Shown: positions 7,765-16,647, counted from the stretch's first letter. The stretch: 64,000 nt of DNA from an uncultured Eubacteriales bacterium (GCA_934597725.1 CAKTSK010000005.1:27929-91928); one strand, 5' to 3'. The notes: generated by a model not told the origin, from the sequence alone. Translations and numbers: made by a program.

Positions 7765-8538
7765 TCAGTGCGCCGTCTCCCGCCAGCGCAGCAGGAAGTG
7801 CTCGGCCAGCCGGAGCAGGCCGTCCAGCAGAACGATGATGACCACCAGGATCAGCACACAGCACAGCACCCGCTGGGCGTTGAACACGTCGCCCGCAGCG
7901 GACAGCAGCCAGCCCATGCCCCGGGTGGAGCCAAGATACTCCCCCACGATGGCCCCGGACAGGGCCAGGCCCAGGCCGGTCCGCAGGCTGGCCAGCAGCC
8001 AGGGCAGGCAGGCGGGCCAGATCACCTTGCCCAGCACCTGCCCCCGGGTGGCCCCCAGCAGGCGCACTGCGTTCACCAGCTCCTGGTCCACGCTCCGCAC
8101 CCCGGCGTAGAGGTTGAAGGCGAAGATGAAAAAGACCATCAGGGCCGCGATGAGGACCTTGGACCGCAGCCCCAGGCCGAACCAGATGATGAACAACGGC
8201 CCCAGGGCCAGCTTGGGCAGGCCGTTCAGGCCGGTCATGAGGGGCATCAGCGCCCGGCTCACCCGGGGGCTCATGCCCAGGCCCAGCCCGGCCAGGGTGC
8301 CGAACACCCCGCCGAAGAGCAGGCCCAGCCCGGCCTCCTGGCACGTCACGCTCAGATGCTTGGCCAGCATACCGTTGGAGAGCATGGTCAAAAACTCCTG
8401 CCAGAGCAGGCTGGGGCGGCTGAAAAAGAACTCCTTCACATGGCCGCCCGCCGCCGCTGCCTCCCAAAGGGCCAGGGCGATGACCAGACCCAGCAGGGTC
8501 CACACGCCGGGAGAGATCCGTTTGGCTTCCTGTTTCAT
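7765..8538 (-). CDS. ABC transporter permease (SsuC/TauC/NrtB type)
   Basis: A 257-residue inner-membrane permease with six helices. The EAA-type loop is visible as ELVNAVRLLGATRGQVLGKVIWPACLPWLL, the segment that docks on the ATPase. The ATG at 8538 overlaps the ATPase stop codon (ATGA), indicating translational coupling; the longer open frame upstream is only a shadow of the ATPase gene. Together with the ATPase and the two binding lipoproteins it forms an importer of the nitrate/sulfonate/taurine class. Confidence 0.9.
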   Translation of the reverse strand: MKQEAKRISPGVWTLLGLVIALALWEAAAAGGHVKEFFFSRPSLLWQEFLTMLSNGMLAKHLSVTCQEAGLGLLFGGVFGTLAGLGLGMSPRVSRALMPLMTGLNGLPKLALGPLFIIWFGLGLRSKVLIAALMVFFIFAFNLYAGVRSVDQELVNAVRLLGATRGQVLGKVIWPACLPWLLASLRTGLGLALSGAIVGEYLGSTRGMGWLLSAAGDVFNAQRVLCCVLILVVIIVLLDGLLRLAEHFLLRWRETAH

Positions 8539-9317
8539 GGCGCGCCTCCCTCCAACTGCTCGTGGAGGTCCTGCCAGATGGTCCGTTCCAGCTCCACAAA
8601 GCGCGGGGTGAATTTCACGTCCATCACCCGCCGGGGCCGGGGCAGGTCGATGGGATACTCCGCCACCACCCGGCCCGGGCGGCGGGAGAGCAGCACTACC
8701 CGGTCGGCCAGGGTGATGGCCTCGGTCAGGTCGTGGGTCACATAGAGGATCGTGCTGCCGGTGCTCTCCCACAGGGAGAGGATCTCGTCCTGGAGCCGCT
8801 GGCGGGTGAGGGCATCCAGGGGGGCGAACGGCTCGTCCATCATCAGAATGGACGGGTCCACCGCCAGCACCCGGGCGATGGCCGCCCGCTTCCGCATCCC
8901 GCCGGAGAGCTGGCGGGGATAGTGCTCCTCAAACCCGGCCAGACCCACGGTCTCCATGAGGGCCCGGGCCTTCTCCCGCCGCCGGGCCTTGGGGACCCCC
9001 CGCAGCTCCATGGCCAGGGCCACGTTGTCCACGACAGTCCGCCAGGGCAGCAGGGTGTCGCCCTGGGAGATATACCCCATGGAGGGCAGCACGCCCTGCA
9101 CCGGCTGGCCGGCCAGCAGCACCTGTCCCTGGTCCACGGGCACCTGCCCGGCCAGGACATTCAGGGCAGTGGTCTTGCCGCAGCCGGACGGACCGACCAG
9201 GGCCACCAGCTCCCCCTGCGCTACAGACAGGGACATTCCTTCCAGCGCCCGCACCGGCGGCCGCTTTTTGGCCACCGGGAAGGACACGGTGACATCCTTT
9301 AACTCCAGCAGAGGCAT
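8535..9317 (-). CDS. ABC transporter ATPase (SsuB/TauB/NrtD type)
   Basis: A 260-residue ATPase: Walker A GPSGCGKTT near residue 44, Q-loop in SMGYISQGD, signature LSGGMRKRAAIARVL, Walker B ILMMDEPF and the H-loop YVTHDLTEA. The signature LSGGM with FAPLDALTR is typical of the SsuB/TauB subfamily. The ATG at 9317 has GGAGGAG in front; the upstream in-frame ATG at 9380 lies in the promoter. First gene of a six-gene minus-strand unit that runs to 3847. Confidence 0.92.
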   Translation of the reverse strand: MPLLELKDVTVSFPVAKKRPPVRALEGMSLSVAQGELVALVGPSGCGKTTALNVLAGQVPVDQGQVLLAGQPVQGVLPSMGYISQGDTLLPWRTVVDNVALAMELRGVPKARRREKARALMETVGLAGFEEHYPRQLSGGMRKRAAIARVLAVDPSILMMDEPFAPLDALTRQRLQDEILSLWESTGSTILYVTHDLTEAITLADRVVLLSRRPGRVVAEYPIDLPRPRRVMDVKFTPRFVELERTIWQDLHEQLEGGAP

Positions 9318-9351
9318 ACCAGACTCCTCCGTTTCTGATAGATTGCTGTCT

Positions 9352-9380
9352 ATTATACTGGTCCGGCAACACACTGTCAA
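9352..9380 (-). promoter_or_regulatory. Near-consensus promoter of the ABC importer operon
   Basis: Minus strand TTGACA (9375-9380), exactly 17 bases, TATAAT (9352-9357): both hexamers match the sigma-A consensus fully. The leader to the first ATG is only about 28 bases, leaving little room for a riboswitch. Confidence 0.85.
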
Positions 9381-9392
9381 CGAATACCGCCC

Positions 9393-11030
9393 TCAGCGGG
9401 GCTGGGCAAACTGATCGCGGATGAGCTTGCCGTTCTGGTTCCGCGCCAGATGGTCCACAAAGGCCAAGGCCCGGATCTTCTTAAAGCCGACGCACCGGTC
9501 GTTGTGGAAGGCCAGCAGCGTCTGCTCCAGCGCCGGGCCGGGGACATAGCCCGGGGCGGCCTTCACATAGACCTTGACCCGCTGGCCCAGCTCCGGGTCG
9601 GGCTCTCCCACGGCCATGCACTCCTCCACGGCCGGGTGAAGGGACAGAACGTCCTCGATCTCCACCGGGCTGACCCGGTAGCCCTTGGTCTTGATGATCC
9701 CGTCGTAGCGGCCCAGGTAGTACAGGAAGCCCTCGTCGTCCCGGGTGGCCAGGTCGCCGGTGTGGAAGATGTCGCCATCCCACAGGCGGCGGTTGGCCTC
9801 CTCGTCCTCCCAATATCCCATCATGAGGCCCAGAGGACGCCGGCCGCCATCGGCCACCAGGACGATCTCGCCCTCCTCCCCCGGGCCGGCAAAGGCGCCG
9901 TCCTCCCGGCGGATCTCCACATGGTACTTGGGCAGGATCTTTCCCACCGACCCCTCTTTCCAGCCCAGGGCCTTGCTGGCCGACGCGATGAGGCCCGCCT
10001 CAGACTGGGCATAGCCCTCATAGAGCCGCTGGCCGGTCTGGGCCTTCACCGCCGCCGTCAGGTCGGGCAGGAGGCGCTCGCCCCCCACCCCGCAGTTGGT
10101 GACGCTGGACAGGTCGTAGCGGTCCATGCCCACCTGGGTGAACATCCGGTACACCGTGGGCTGGGCCATGATGCCGGTGGCCCGCTCCCGGGCCAGGAAG
10201 TCCAGGACCTTTTCCGGCGGGAAGCGGTCGTAGTCATACACCAGCAGGGTGCATTCCAGCAGCAGCTGCCCATAGAACTTGGTGCCCGAGGTCACCTCCC
10301 AGCCGGTGTCGCCGGTGGCAAAGTGCCGGGAGGCCGGACCGATGTCCTGCATGTACCGGGCGCCCCAGTGGCAGCCCAGGGTGTAGGTGTGGCTGTGGAG
10401 GACGCCCTTGGGCTTGCCCGTGGTGCCGGAGGTGAAATAGAGCAGGATCGGCTCGTCGCTGCGGGTGTCTGCCCGGTCTATGGTCTCGGGCTGTCCGTCC
10501 AGGGCCGTGAACCAGTTCTCGAAGCCCGGCTCCTCCCCCAGCGCAAAGCGCAGGGGGACCCCCGCCTCTTCTGCCGCTGCCAGGACGTTGGCCGCTGCCG
10601 GACCCTCCAGGCAGGTGAGGACGCCGCCCGCCCGGGCGGTCTTCATCCGGTAGGCCAGGTCCTGGGCGGTCAGGCGGTAATAGACCGGGCAGAGGATCAC
10701 GCCCAGCTTATGGGCCGCCAGGGCCGCCACCCAATAGGACCAGTGGGTCCGCACGGCGGCCAGGAGCACGTCCCCCTTTTTCATCCCCCGCTGCCGGAGC
10801 AGGTTGGCGGCCTGGCTGCTCTGGCGGGACAGGTCGCCATAGGTCAGGCAGGCCCGCTCCTGGCGGTCGTTCTCCCACAGGATGGCCGGTTTGTCCGGGA
10901 TCTGCCGGGCCAGGGCGTCGATGACGTCATAGGCATAGTTGAAGTTGGGGGCGTAGTCGTAGGACCACTGGGTGATCTGCCCCGCCGCGTCAAAGGTCTC
11001 GTGGATAAACTTGGTGTAGAATGCTGCCAT
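9393..11030 (-). CDS. AMP-binding acyl-CoA ligase (medium-chain/ACSM-like)
   Basis: A 545-residue adenylate-forming enzyme that would activate a carboxylic acid with ATP and join it to CoA. Visible are the P-loop YFTSGTTGKPKG near residue 215, the core motif YEGYAQSEAG, the hinge GDLATRDDEGFLYYLGRYDG and the C-terminal lysine region RNQNGKLIR. Sequence style is that of acetyl/medium-chain acyl-CoA synthetases (DTGWEVTSGTKFYGQLL). Start ATG 11030 follows AAAGGAGG. It is downstream of a response regulator gene but separated by a hairpin terminator, so it may be read partly by read-through. The acid substrate is unknown. Confidence 0.88.
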   Translation of the reverse strand: MAAFYTKFIHETFDAAGQITQWSYDYAPNFNYAYDVIDALARQIPDKPAILWENDRQERACLTYGDLSRQSSQAANLLRQRGMKKGDVLLAAVRTHWSYWVAALAAHKLGVILCPVYYRLTAQDLAYRMKTARAGGVLTCLEGPAAANVLAAAEEAGVPLRFALGEEPGFENWFTALDGQPETIDRADTRSDEPILLYFTSGTTGKPKGVLHSHTYTLGCHWGARYMQDIGPASRHFATGDTGWEVTSGTKFYGQLLLECTLLVYDYDRFPPEKVLDFLARERATGIMAQPTVYRMFTQVGMDRYDLSSVTNCGVGGERLLPDLTAAVKAQTGQRLYEGYAQSEAGLIASASKALGWKEGSVGKILPKYHVEIRREDGAFAGPGEEGEIVLVADGGRRPLGLMMGYWEDEEANRRLWDGDIFHTGDLATRDDEGFLYYLGRYDGIIKTKGYRVSPVEIEDVLSLHPAVEECMAVGEPDPELGQRVKVYVKAAPGYVPGPALEQTLLAFHNDRCVGFKKIRALAFVDHLARNQNGKLIRDQFAQPR

Positions 11031-11052
11031 TGTCGCTGTGCCTCCTTTTAGA

Positions 11053-11091
11053 AAAAGCTCCCGTGGGTTCTGGCAACACACAGGAGCTTTT
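11053..11091 (-). terminator. Terminator after the response regulator
   Basis: A 13-bp stem with one mismatch (arms 11053-11065 and 11079-11091) ending on the minus strand in a T-run. It lies between the regulator stop and the acyl-CoA ligase ATG, so it may also tune ligase expression. Confidence 0.7.
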
Positions 11092-11113
11092 GTTTTGTTC
11101 GGGATCTCTTCTC

Positions 11114-11797
11114 TTACTTGCCGATGTAAGTATACACGGCGGAGGGTCGGCCGCCGGTGGAGTAATCCACCCCGCCGATGACGCTGTTCTTGTCGATCAG
11201 GTAGTTCATGTACCGCCGCAGGGTCACCCGGGACAGGGAGACGTTTTTGGCGATGTCCTCGATGGAGAGCTTTTCGCTCTTGTGTTCCCGCAGGAAGGAG
11301 CAGATGATCTCCAGGGTGACCGGGTGGATGCCCTTGTCCACGAACTGGCCGCTGCGCTGGCCCTCGGGGGCGATGACCTTGTCCAGCTCTTCCTGGTTGA
11401 AGGCTTTGTCCCCGGCGAAGGCCTCCCGCCGGGCCACGAACTTTTGCAGGGCCGTCTGGAAGCGGTTGTAGTCAAAGGGCTTGATGAGGTAATCCGACAC
11501 CCCGTAGGAATACAGCTCGCTCACATGCCGGGCCTCGCTGGCGGCGGTGACCATGATCACGTCGGCCAGGATGCCCTCGGCCCGCAGCTTCAGCAGGAAG
11601 GTCCGTCCGTCCATCACCGGCATGTAGTAGTCCAGCATGATCAGGTCCACCGGATGGTCCCGGACGAAGTCCAGGGCCTCCTGACCATTCTGAAAAATCC
11701 CGGCAATGGTCATCTTGTTGTTGTGCTCTACATATTGCTTGTCGATCTCGGCGACCATGGGGTCGTCTTCCACAATGATAACCTGGTACATACGCAT
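11114..11797 (-). CDS. Response regulator, CitB/DcuR family, orphan
   Basis: A 227-residue regulator: receiver domain at residues 1-125 (acidic pocket VEDDP, phospho-acceptor Asp in LIMLDYYMP, Thr in VTAAS, Lys in IKPF) and a C-terminal helix-turn-helix (LSIEDIAKNVSLSRVTLRRY) as in CitB/DcuR/MalR regulators of dicarboxylate or citrate use. No histidine kinase gene is next to it, although family members are usually encoded beside a CitA/DcuS-type kinase. The nearest gene, an acyl-CoA ligase, is a possible target. Start ATG is at 11797, which is followed two codons later by a second ATG. Confidence 0.88.
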   Translation of the reverse strand: MRMYQVIIVEDDPMVAEIDKQYVEHNNKMTIAGIFQNGQEALDFVRDHPVDLIMLDYYMPVMDGRTFLLKLRAEGILADVIMVTAASEARHVSELYSYGVSDYLIKPFDYNRFQTALQKFVARREAFAGDKAFNQEELDKVIAPEGQRSGQFVDKGIHPVTLEIICSFLREHKSEKLSIEDIAKNVSLSRVTLRRYMNYLIDKNSVIGGVDYSTGGRPSAVYTYIGK

Positions 11798-11825
11798 TCC
11801 TCACTGATGCAAATTTTCACCTTTG

Positions 11826-11854
11826 ATTATATAGGATAAAACAAAAAAAGGCAA
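11826..11854 (-). promoter_or_regulatory. Promoter of the response regulator gene
   Basis: Minus strand TTGCCT (11849-11854), 17 bases, TATAAT (11826-11831), with a leader of about 25 bases. Confidence 0.6.
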
Positions 11855-11961
11855 TACGCGCGACAAAAAAGAGGAAAAAGAACACGCACAAAGGATAGCC
11901 AGGGGGCGCAAAAGTTTTCAAACCCTCTCCGTCAGACCGCTCTCCCCCGCCGGAAGCGCTG

Positions 11962-11995
11962 AAAAAGCAGGGTGCGGCGCAGTGCCGCACCCTGC
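11962..11995 (-). terminator. Terminator of the alsT-lipoprotein unit
   Basis: A 12-bp perfect stem (11967-11978 and 11984-11995), five-base loop, and five T residues on the minus strand (11962-11966), just after the lipoprotein stop codon. Confidence 0.85.
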
Positions 11996-12003
11996 CGGAA
12001 AGG

Positions 12004-12867
12004 TCAGGTCTCCAGGGCTTCGGCGGGGATCTCGATCCCCCCCACCTGGTTGATGTCGCGGAGGGTCATGGACAGTGCCGTCTGTTCCACCGTCAGGCCG
12101 ATGTCAGCGCCCACCTGCTCACTGAGGGTCTTGTCCAGGATGGACTGCATCATCTTGGTCAGGTCCATCTCGTACTTGACCGGATAATAGGTCTCCTTGG
12201 CGATCCAGAGGCTCACCGGCAGGTCGCCCATGTCCGTGAAGAGGTCGCTCATCTCGCCCAGCCCCAGGCTGTCCAGCTGGGACAGGGCCCCGGAGGCCGC
12301 GATGACCTCGCTCAGATCTTCGCCCAGGATCACGCCGTCGTAGCGGGTGGCTTCCACGCCGCCGACGGTCTCGCTCTCTCCCTGGGTGAAGTTCTGGATG
12401 CTGTCCAGATACAGCTGCATGGAGTCTGCGCCGTTGAGGGTCTCCAGCTCGCCCAGGGCATCCATGCTGCTGCTCTGCCAGACCATCTGGCCGGTCTCGT
12501 CGGGGGTGCCGACGGCCGTGAGATAGCTGCCGTCCTGCTCCTTGGCATAGAGGACCATGTTGGTGGTCCCGCCCAGGTCGCCCAGGTCCATCTCCATCTC
12601 GGCCTTCATGACCAGGGGCGAGAGGATCGTGTCCGCCCGGGTGACGCTGGAGATCGTCAGGGTCTCCCCCTCTGCCCCCAGGGACAGGTCCATGGTCATG
12701 TCATAGCCCATGCTGGTCACGCCTGCCATGGCCTCCTGGGCCTTGGTCATCACTTCTTCCGGGGTCTCTGCCGCCGGGGCTGTGCCGCCGCAGGCGGTGA
12801 GGCCAAGCCCCAGCGTCAGGGTCAGGGCGGCGGCGGTGAAGCGCAGGGTTCGGTTGGTCTGTTTCAT
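12004..12867 (-). CDS. Lipoprotein, LppX/LolA-like fold (DUF6612-like)
   Basis: A 287-residue lipoprotein: the signal ends in LGLTAC with the Cys near residue 26, followed by a beta-rich body that begins with EEVMTKAQEAMAGVTSMGYD and ends with strands such as YYPVKYEMDLTKMMQ. This resembles DUF6612 and LppX/LprG-type proteins, whose half-barrel binds lipid-like molecules. It lies 46 bases after the sodium:amino-acid symporter gene and shares its terminator, so the two are probably one transcript. Function beyond surface attachment is unknown. Confidence 0.7.
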   Translation of the reverse strand: MKQTNRTLRFTAAALTLTLGLGLTACGGTAPAAETPEEVMTKAQEAMAGVTSMGYDMTMDLSLGAEGETLTISSVTRADTILSPLVMKAEMEMDLGDLGGTTNMVLYAKEQDGSYLTAVGTPDETGQMVWQSSSMDALGELETLNGADSMQLYLDSIQNFTQGESETVGGVEATRYDGVILGEDLSEVIAASGALSQLDSLGLGEMSDLFTDMGDLPVSLWIAKETYYPVKYEMDLTKMMQSILDKTLSEQVGADIGLTVEQTALSMTLRDINQVGGIEIPAEALET

Positions 12868-12913
12868 GGTGCAATACCTCCTTGCATCCGATGGGTGGGG
12901 GGAACGGATCGTC

Positions 12914-14335
12914 TCAGTTCCAGTAGTCGGTCTCCTCGGTCAGGCCGATGCTGGCAGCTTTGAACTCGGGGTCCTTGCCTTCCTTCCGCTGGTCCACATA
13001 GTCCTTCAGGGCCAGCATCGCCTTGCTGCCCAGGATAAGGATGACGGGGATGTTGATGACCACCATCATGGCCTGGAAGAGGTCGGCGGTGTCCCAGGCC
13101 AGCTGCATGCTCAGCATGGCGCCCAGCAGAACAATAATGGCTGCGATGATGCGGAAGACGTTCATGAAGGTCTGGCTGGGGGTCTTCTTGAAGATGAAGC
13201 GCAGGCAGCCTTCGCAGTAATAGTAGTTGCCGATCAGGGTGGTGAAGGCGAACAGGGCCATGGACACCGCGATGAAGATGGGGCCGAAGTTGCCCAGGGC
13301 GCTCTGGAGGGCAGCCTGCACATAGGGAGCGCCGGCGGCCTCCGCGGTGGGCTCCACGCCGGAGCACAGGCACATGAGGGCGGTGGCGGAGCAGATGAGC
13401 AGGGTGTCGATGAACACGGACAGCATCTGCACCAGGCCCTGCTTGACGGGGTGGGACACGTCGGCGGTGGCGGCGGCGTTGGGGGCGGAGCCCATACCGG
13501 CCTCGTTGGAGTACAGGCCGCGCTTGATGCCCTCCATCATGCAGGAGCCGGTGAAGCCGCCCAGGATGGCGGGGAAGTCAAAGGCGCTGACGAAGATCTT
13601 CTGGAACACGGAGGGGACCAGGTTCAGGTGGGTCACCACCACCACCAGGGCCACCAGCACATACAGCACGCCCATGACGGGCACCAAGGCCCCGGTGACC
13701 TTGGTCAGCCGGCGGGCGCCGCCCAGCACGCAGACGGCAAAGAGCACGGCCAGGACCAGACCCACCACAAAGGGGGTCTTCTCGCTGTAGAAGCTGAAGC
13801 CGGAGAAGGCCGACTGCAGGTTATAGGAGGCCAGCATATTGTAGCCCACGGCATAGGTCAGAATGATGATCACGGCAAAGATCACACCCAGCCACCGATT
13901 CCGCAGGGCGCTTTCCATATAATAGGAGGGGCCGCCGTAGCTGGTGCCGTCCTTGTTTCTGCGCTTGTAGATCTGGGCCAGGGTGGACTCCACAAAGGCG
14001 GAGGCGCCGCCCAGGATGGCCGTGACCCACATCCAGAACACTGCGCCGTAGCCGCCCAGGCAGATGGCGGTGGAGACGCCCACGATGTTGCCGGTCCCCA
14101 CCCGGGAAGCGGTGGAGATCATGAGCGCACCAAAGGAGGAGACGCTGCCCTTGGTCTTGGGCTTCTCCTTCACCACGCGGAAGGACTCGCCCAGCATACG
14201 GATCTGGATGAATTTGCTGCGGAAGGTGAAGATCAGGCCCGCAGCCAACAGGAACAGGGGGACGATGTAGGGTTTGTACAGCACGCCGCTGATGGCGGTG
14301 ACAACACCATCGATGCTGTCAAAGATCTGGTTCAT
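12914..14335 (-). CDS. Sodium:alanine/glycine symporter, AGCS family
   Basis: A 473-residue membrane protein with about 11 helices. Family marks include TGNIVGVSTAICLGGYGAVFW near residue 80, YKRRNKDGTSYGGPSYYME, and YSNEAGMGSAPNAAA in the second half, all typical of AlsT/DagA carriers that import alanine or glycine with sodium. The ATG at 14335 was chosen over the longer frame because the protein then begins as usual for the family. The start site motif is modest (AGAGAG). The gene is followed by a lipoprotein in the same unit. Confidence 0.93.
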   Translation of the reverse strand: MNQIFDSIDGVVTAISGVLYKPYIVPLFLLAAGLIFTFRSKFIQIRMLGESFRVVKEKPKTKGSVSSFGALMISTASRVGTGNIVGVSTAICLGGYGAVFWMWVTAILGGASAFVESTLAQIYKRRNKDGTSYGGPSYYMESALRNRWLGVIFAVIIILTYAVGYNMLASYNLQSAFSGFSFYSEKTPFVVGLVLAVLFAVCVLGGARRLTKVTGALVPVMGVLYVLVALVVVVTHLNLVPSVFQKIFVSAFDFPAILGGFTGSCMMEGIKRGLYSNEAGMGSAPNAAATADVSHPVKQGLVQMLSVFIDTLLICSATALMCLCSGVEPTAEAAGAPYVQAALQSALGNFGPIFIAVSMALFAFTTLIGNYYYCEGCLRFIFKKTPSQTFMNVFRIIAAIIVLLGAMLSMQLAWDTADLFQAMMVVINIPVILILGSKAMLALKDYVDQRKEGKDPEFKAASIGLTEETDYWN

Positions 14336-14387
14336 GGGAATCACGCTCTCTTTTCTCTTAATTTTTGATGGGCGGCAACTTCTCAAC

Positions 14388-14416
14388 ATTCTACAGGAGC
14401 CGTTCGGAAATTGCAA
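14388..14416 (-). promoter_or_regulatory. Promoter of the AGCS symporter
   Basis: Minus strand TTGCAA (14411-14416), 17 bases, TAGAAT (14388-14393). Confidence 0.55.
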
Positions 14417-14447
14417 GAAGAATCCACACTCCCGCAAAAAACAGGGG

Positions 14448-14490
14448 AAAACCAGGCGCGGCGCTTGCGATAGCAGCGCCGCGCCTGGTT
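14448..14490 (-). terminator. Terminator of the APC permease gene
   Basis: A 16-bp perfect stem (arms 14450-14465 and 14475-14490, loop nine bases) followed on the minus strand by a short T-run. It lies 31 bases after the permease stop. Confidence 0.8.
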
Positions 14491-14521
14491 GCGTCGGTCG
14501 TGAAATACAGGCGGACAGCGA

Positions 14522-16006
14522 TCAGGCGTCCTTGGCGTGGTTGAACATGGCAGCTGCACGCTCTTCCTTGGAGATGCTCCGCCGCTGGAAGGAGGAGAGC
14601 AGGAAGAGGACGATGCCAATGACCATCCAGCCCACAAACATCAGGCTGGCCGTCTTGCCCATGTACACGGGGTTGTTGGGCACGAAGAGCAGCACCAGGA
14701 CCACGGTGGTCACCACGGCAGAGAAGATGCCGGTGGCCATGCCGCCGGGGATCTTGTAGGGCCGCTCCAGATCGGGCTCGGTCTTACGCAGCCGGATCAG
14801 GGAGTAGGAGGTCAGGGTCCAGGACAGCACGAAGGCTGCGGCGGAGAAGGAGGTGATGTCGGTGATGAGGCCAGCGCCCAGGAAGGGGCCGATCAGGGAC
14901 AGCACCAGGCAGACCACCAGGCCGGGAACGGGGATGCCGTTCTTGTTCTGCTTAGCAAAGACTCTGGGCACCAGGCAGCCGCGGCCCATGCCCATGAGCA
15001 GGCTGGCGGAGGCCATGAAGAAGCCGTTCCAGGTGGTGAACAGGCCGGCGATGGCGCCCAGGGTGATCAGCCAGTACAGGACGTTGCCCACAGTGCCGGG
15101 GAACAAGCTCAGGAACATGGTAGCAGCGGAGGGGTTCTCCATGTGAGCAAACTCCTGCCAGGGCCAGCCGTAGCCGAAGCACAGCAGCAGGATGGCATAG
15201 AAGACACAGGCCAGCACCACGGACAGCACCACGGTCTTACCCACGTTGGTGATGTCGCCGCCGGCGTCCTCAACGCCCTGGGGGATGGTCTCAAAGCCGG
15301 CCAGGAAGAAGGGCGCGGAAGCCAGAATGGCCATCACGCCGCCGAACATGCTGTTGTGAGAAACTTCCTTCAGGCCTTCCTTGGCGCTGCCGTAGATGGT
15401 GGGGTCGGTCACGTCGTAGATGGGCTGCCAGTTGCTGGCTTCGCCGCCCACCAGGCAGGCCACAGCGCCGATGACGGCGGCGCCCACCAGGATGAAGCAC
15501 AGGACCTTCTGCACCATGGCTGCGGCGGCCAGGCCGCGCATGTTCAGGGCGAACAGCAGCAGGGAGCAGATGGTACCAATGATGATGGTGACCAGATAAA
15601 TATCCGTTCCGGCCAAACGATACAGGGGCTCACCAGATTTGATGTTGGGGATCAGATAGCCCAGCACGTCGGTGATCTGGATGGCTTCCCAGGGGATGAT
15701 GGAAACAAATGCGCCAAAGGCTGCCCAACCGGAGATGAAGGAGACCTTCTCATTGAATGCCCGGTAGGCAAAGGCCATGCCGCCGCCGGCCACGGGGATC
15801 ATGGGGACCAGCTCGCAGTAGCACAGGGCGATGGGGATCATCATGACCAGGGCCACGATGTAGCCCACAGCGGCCGGAACAGGACCGCCGCAGCTGGTCA
15901 TCCAGCCGTTGATGGCCACGGCCCAGCCAACGCCAACGATGGCGCCAAAGCCAATGCAGAAAAAGTCTACTGCACTGACTCCCTTCTTTTCTGACTGATT
16001 ACTCAT
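14522..16006 (-). CDS. APC family amino acid permease
   Basis: A 494-residue transporter with about 12 helices. The first helix carries the family substrate-binding loop (CIGFGAIVGVGWAVAINGW, the GxG motif of APC carriers), and IPVAGGGMAFAYRAF follows in helix 3. It should import or exchange an amino acid; the substrate is not evident. The start ATG at 16006 follows AGAGGTACGG. Transcription probably begins about 490 bases upstream at the promoter near 16498-16526, giving an unusually long leader with a strong hairpin. Confidence 0.9.
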   Translation of the reverse strand: MSNQSEKKGVSAVDFFCIGFGAIVGVGWAVAINGWMTSCGGPVPAAVGYIVALVMMIPIALCYCELVPMIPVAGGGMAFAYRAFNEKVSFISGWAAFGAFVSIIPWEAIQITDVLGYLIPNIKSGEPLYRLAGTDIYLVTIIIGTICSLLLFALNMRGLAAAAMVQKVLCFILVGAAVIGAVACLVGGEASNWQPIYDVTDPTIYGSAKEGLKEVSHNSMFGGVMAILASAPFFLAGFETIPQGVEDAGGDITNVGKTVVLSVVLACVFYAILLLCFGYGWPWQEFAHMENPSAATMFLSLFPGTVGNVLYWLITLGAIAGLFTTWNGFFMASASLLMGMGRGCLVPRVFAKQNKNGIPVPGLVVCLVLSLIGPFLGAGLITDITSFSAAAFVLSWTLTSYSLIRLRKTEPDLERPYKIPGGMATGIFSAVVTTVVLVLLFVPNNPVYMGKTASLMFVGWMVIGIVLFLLSSFQRRSISKEERAAAMFNHAKDA

Positions 16007-16291
16007 ACCGTACCTCTTTTCTAAAATCTTGTCCATTCTTCAGCCCTCCGAAGGAAGAACTGAAATCACGCAGGAAATGCGTCATTTTTTCTAAAATTGT
16101 TCACGACCCTCCTTCTGCCCTTCCCGGGCTTCCGAAAAATAAGATAAAAAAAACGACGCGAATCTGCCCCTTATTATAAAAAATGTCGAGAAAAATGTAA
16201 AATAAAGAACCTTTATCGCGTACTAAAAGATTTCTTGCGCGAATCGTTTCCTGCAAATGAATCAAGACAACCATATCCTGGAAATCCTGGC

Positions 16292-16330
16292 AGCAAAAAG
16301 CAGCCGTTCGCACAACGGCTGCTTTTTGCT
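16292..16330 (-). terminator. 17-bp hairpin in the leader of the APC permease
   Basis: Arms 16292-16308 (AGCAAAAAGCAGCCGTT) and 16314-16330 are perfect complements with a five-base loop, A-rich on one arm and T-rich on the other, as in bidirectional intrinsic terminators. No gene ends here on either strand, so it is more likely an attenuator inside the leader of the minus-strand permease. Confidence 0.6.
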
Positions 16331-16497
16331 TGAAAAAAGATACAGGGAAAGTTGGTCCAGGCCGGGGAATGATCAAAGGGGTCCCTCCCGCCCAGAAGAG
16401 GACCGCCGGCTGCCTGCTTGGAAGAAGAGAGGGCGAACAGGCACCGACCCAAACCGGTATGGCGTCACGCGCCGCGGCCAAGCTTTTGGCCGACGTT
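16331..16497 (-). promoter_or_regulatory. Structured 5' leader segment, possible cis-regulatory RNA
   Basis: About 165 bases between the minus-strand promoter and the hairpin at 16292-16330. Several local stems are visible, for example CGGCCAA/TTGGCCG and GCCTG/CAGGC. I could not match it to a T-box, SAM, lysine, glycine or cobalamin riboswitch. Short open frames here have no ribosome-binding site. Confidence 0.3.
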
Positions 16498-16526
16498 AGT
16501 ATACTCGGCGCAGGTTTTTTTGTAAA
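16498..16526 (-). promoter_or_regulatory. Promoter of the APC permease transcript
   Basis: Minus strand TTTACA (16521-16526), 17 bases, TATACT (16498-16503). Confidence 0.65.
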
Positions 16527-16562
16527 ATTGATAGCATCTATCCCGATATAAAAAAAATCTTC

Positions 16563-16591
16563 TTGTGGGTCTTCTGCTTTTGTGCTATAAT
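16563..16591 (+). promoter_or_regulatory. Promoter of the LysR gene at 16648
   Basis: TTGTGG (16563-16568), 17 bases, TATAAT (16586-16591). It is divergent from the permease promoter 37 bases away, so one bound regulator could affect both. Confidence 0.65.
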
Positions 16592-16647
16592 ATTGCGCCA
16601 TACAGATTGCTTGTCCAAAAGACAACGCGCAAAAGGAGCGATGAGCA

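Noticed and set aside
16213..16499. Short open frames on both strands in the APC permease leader
   Set aside because: No ribosome-binding sites, and the sequence is better explained as a structured leader with a hairpin.
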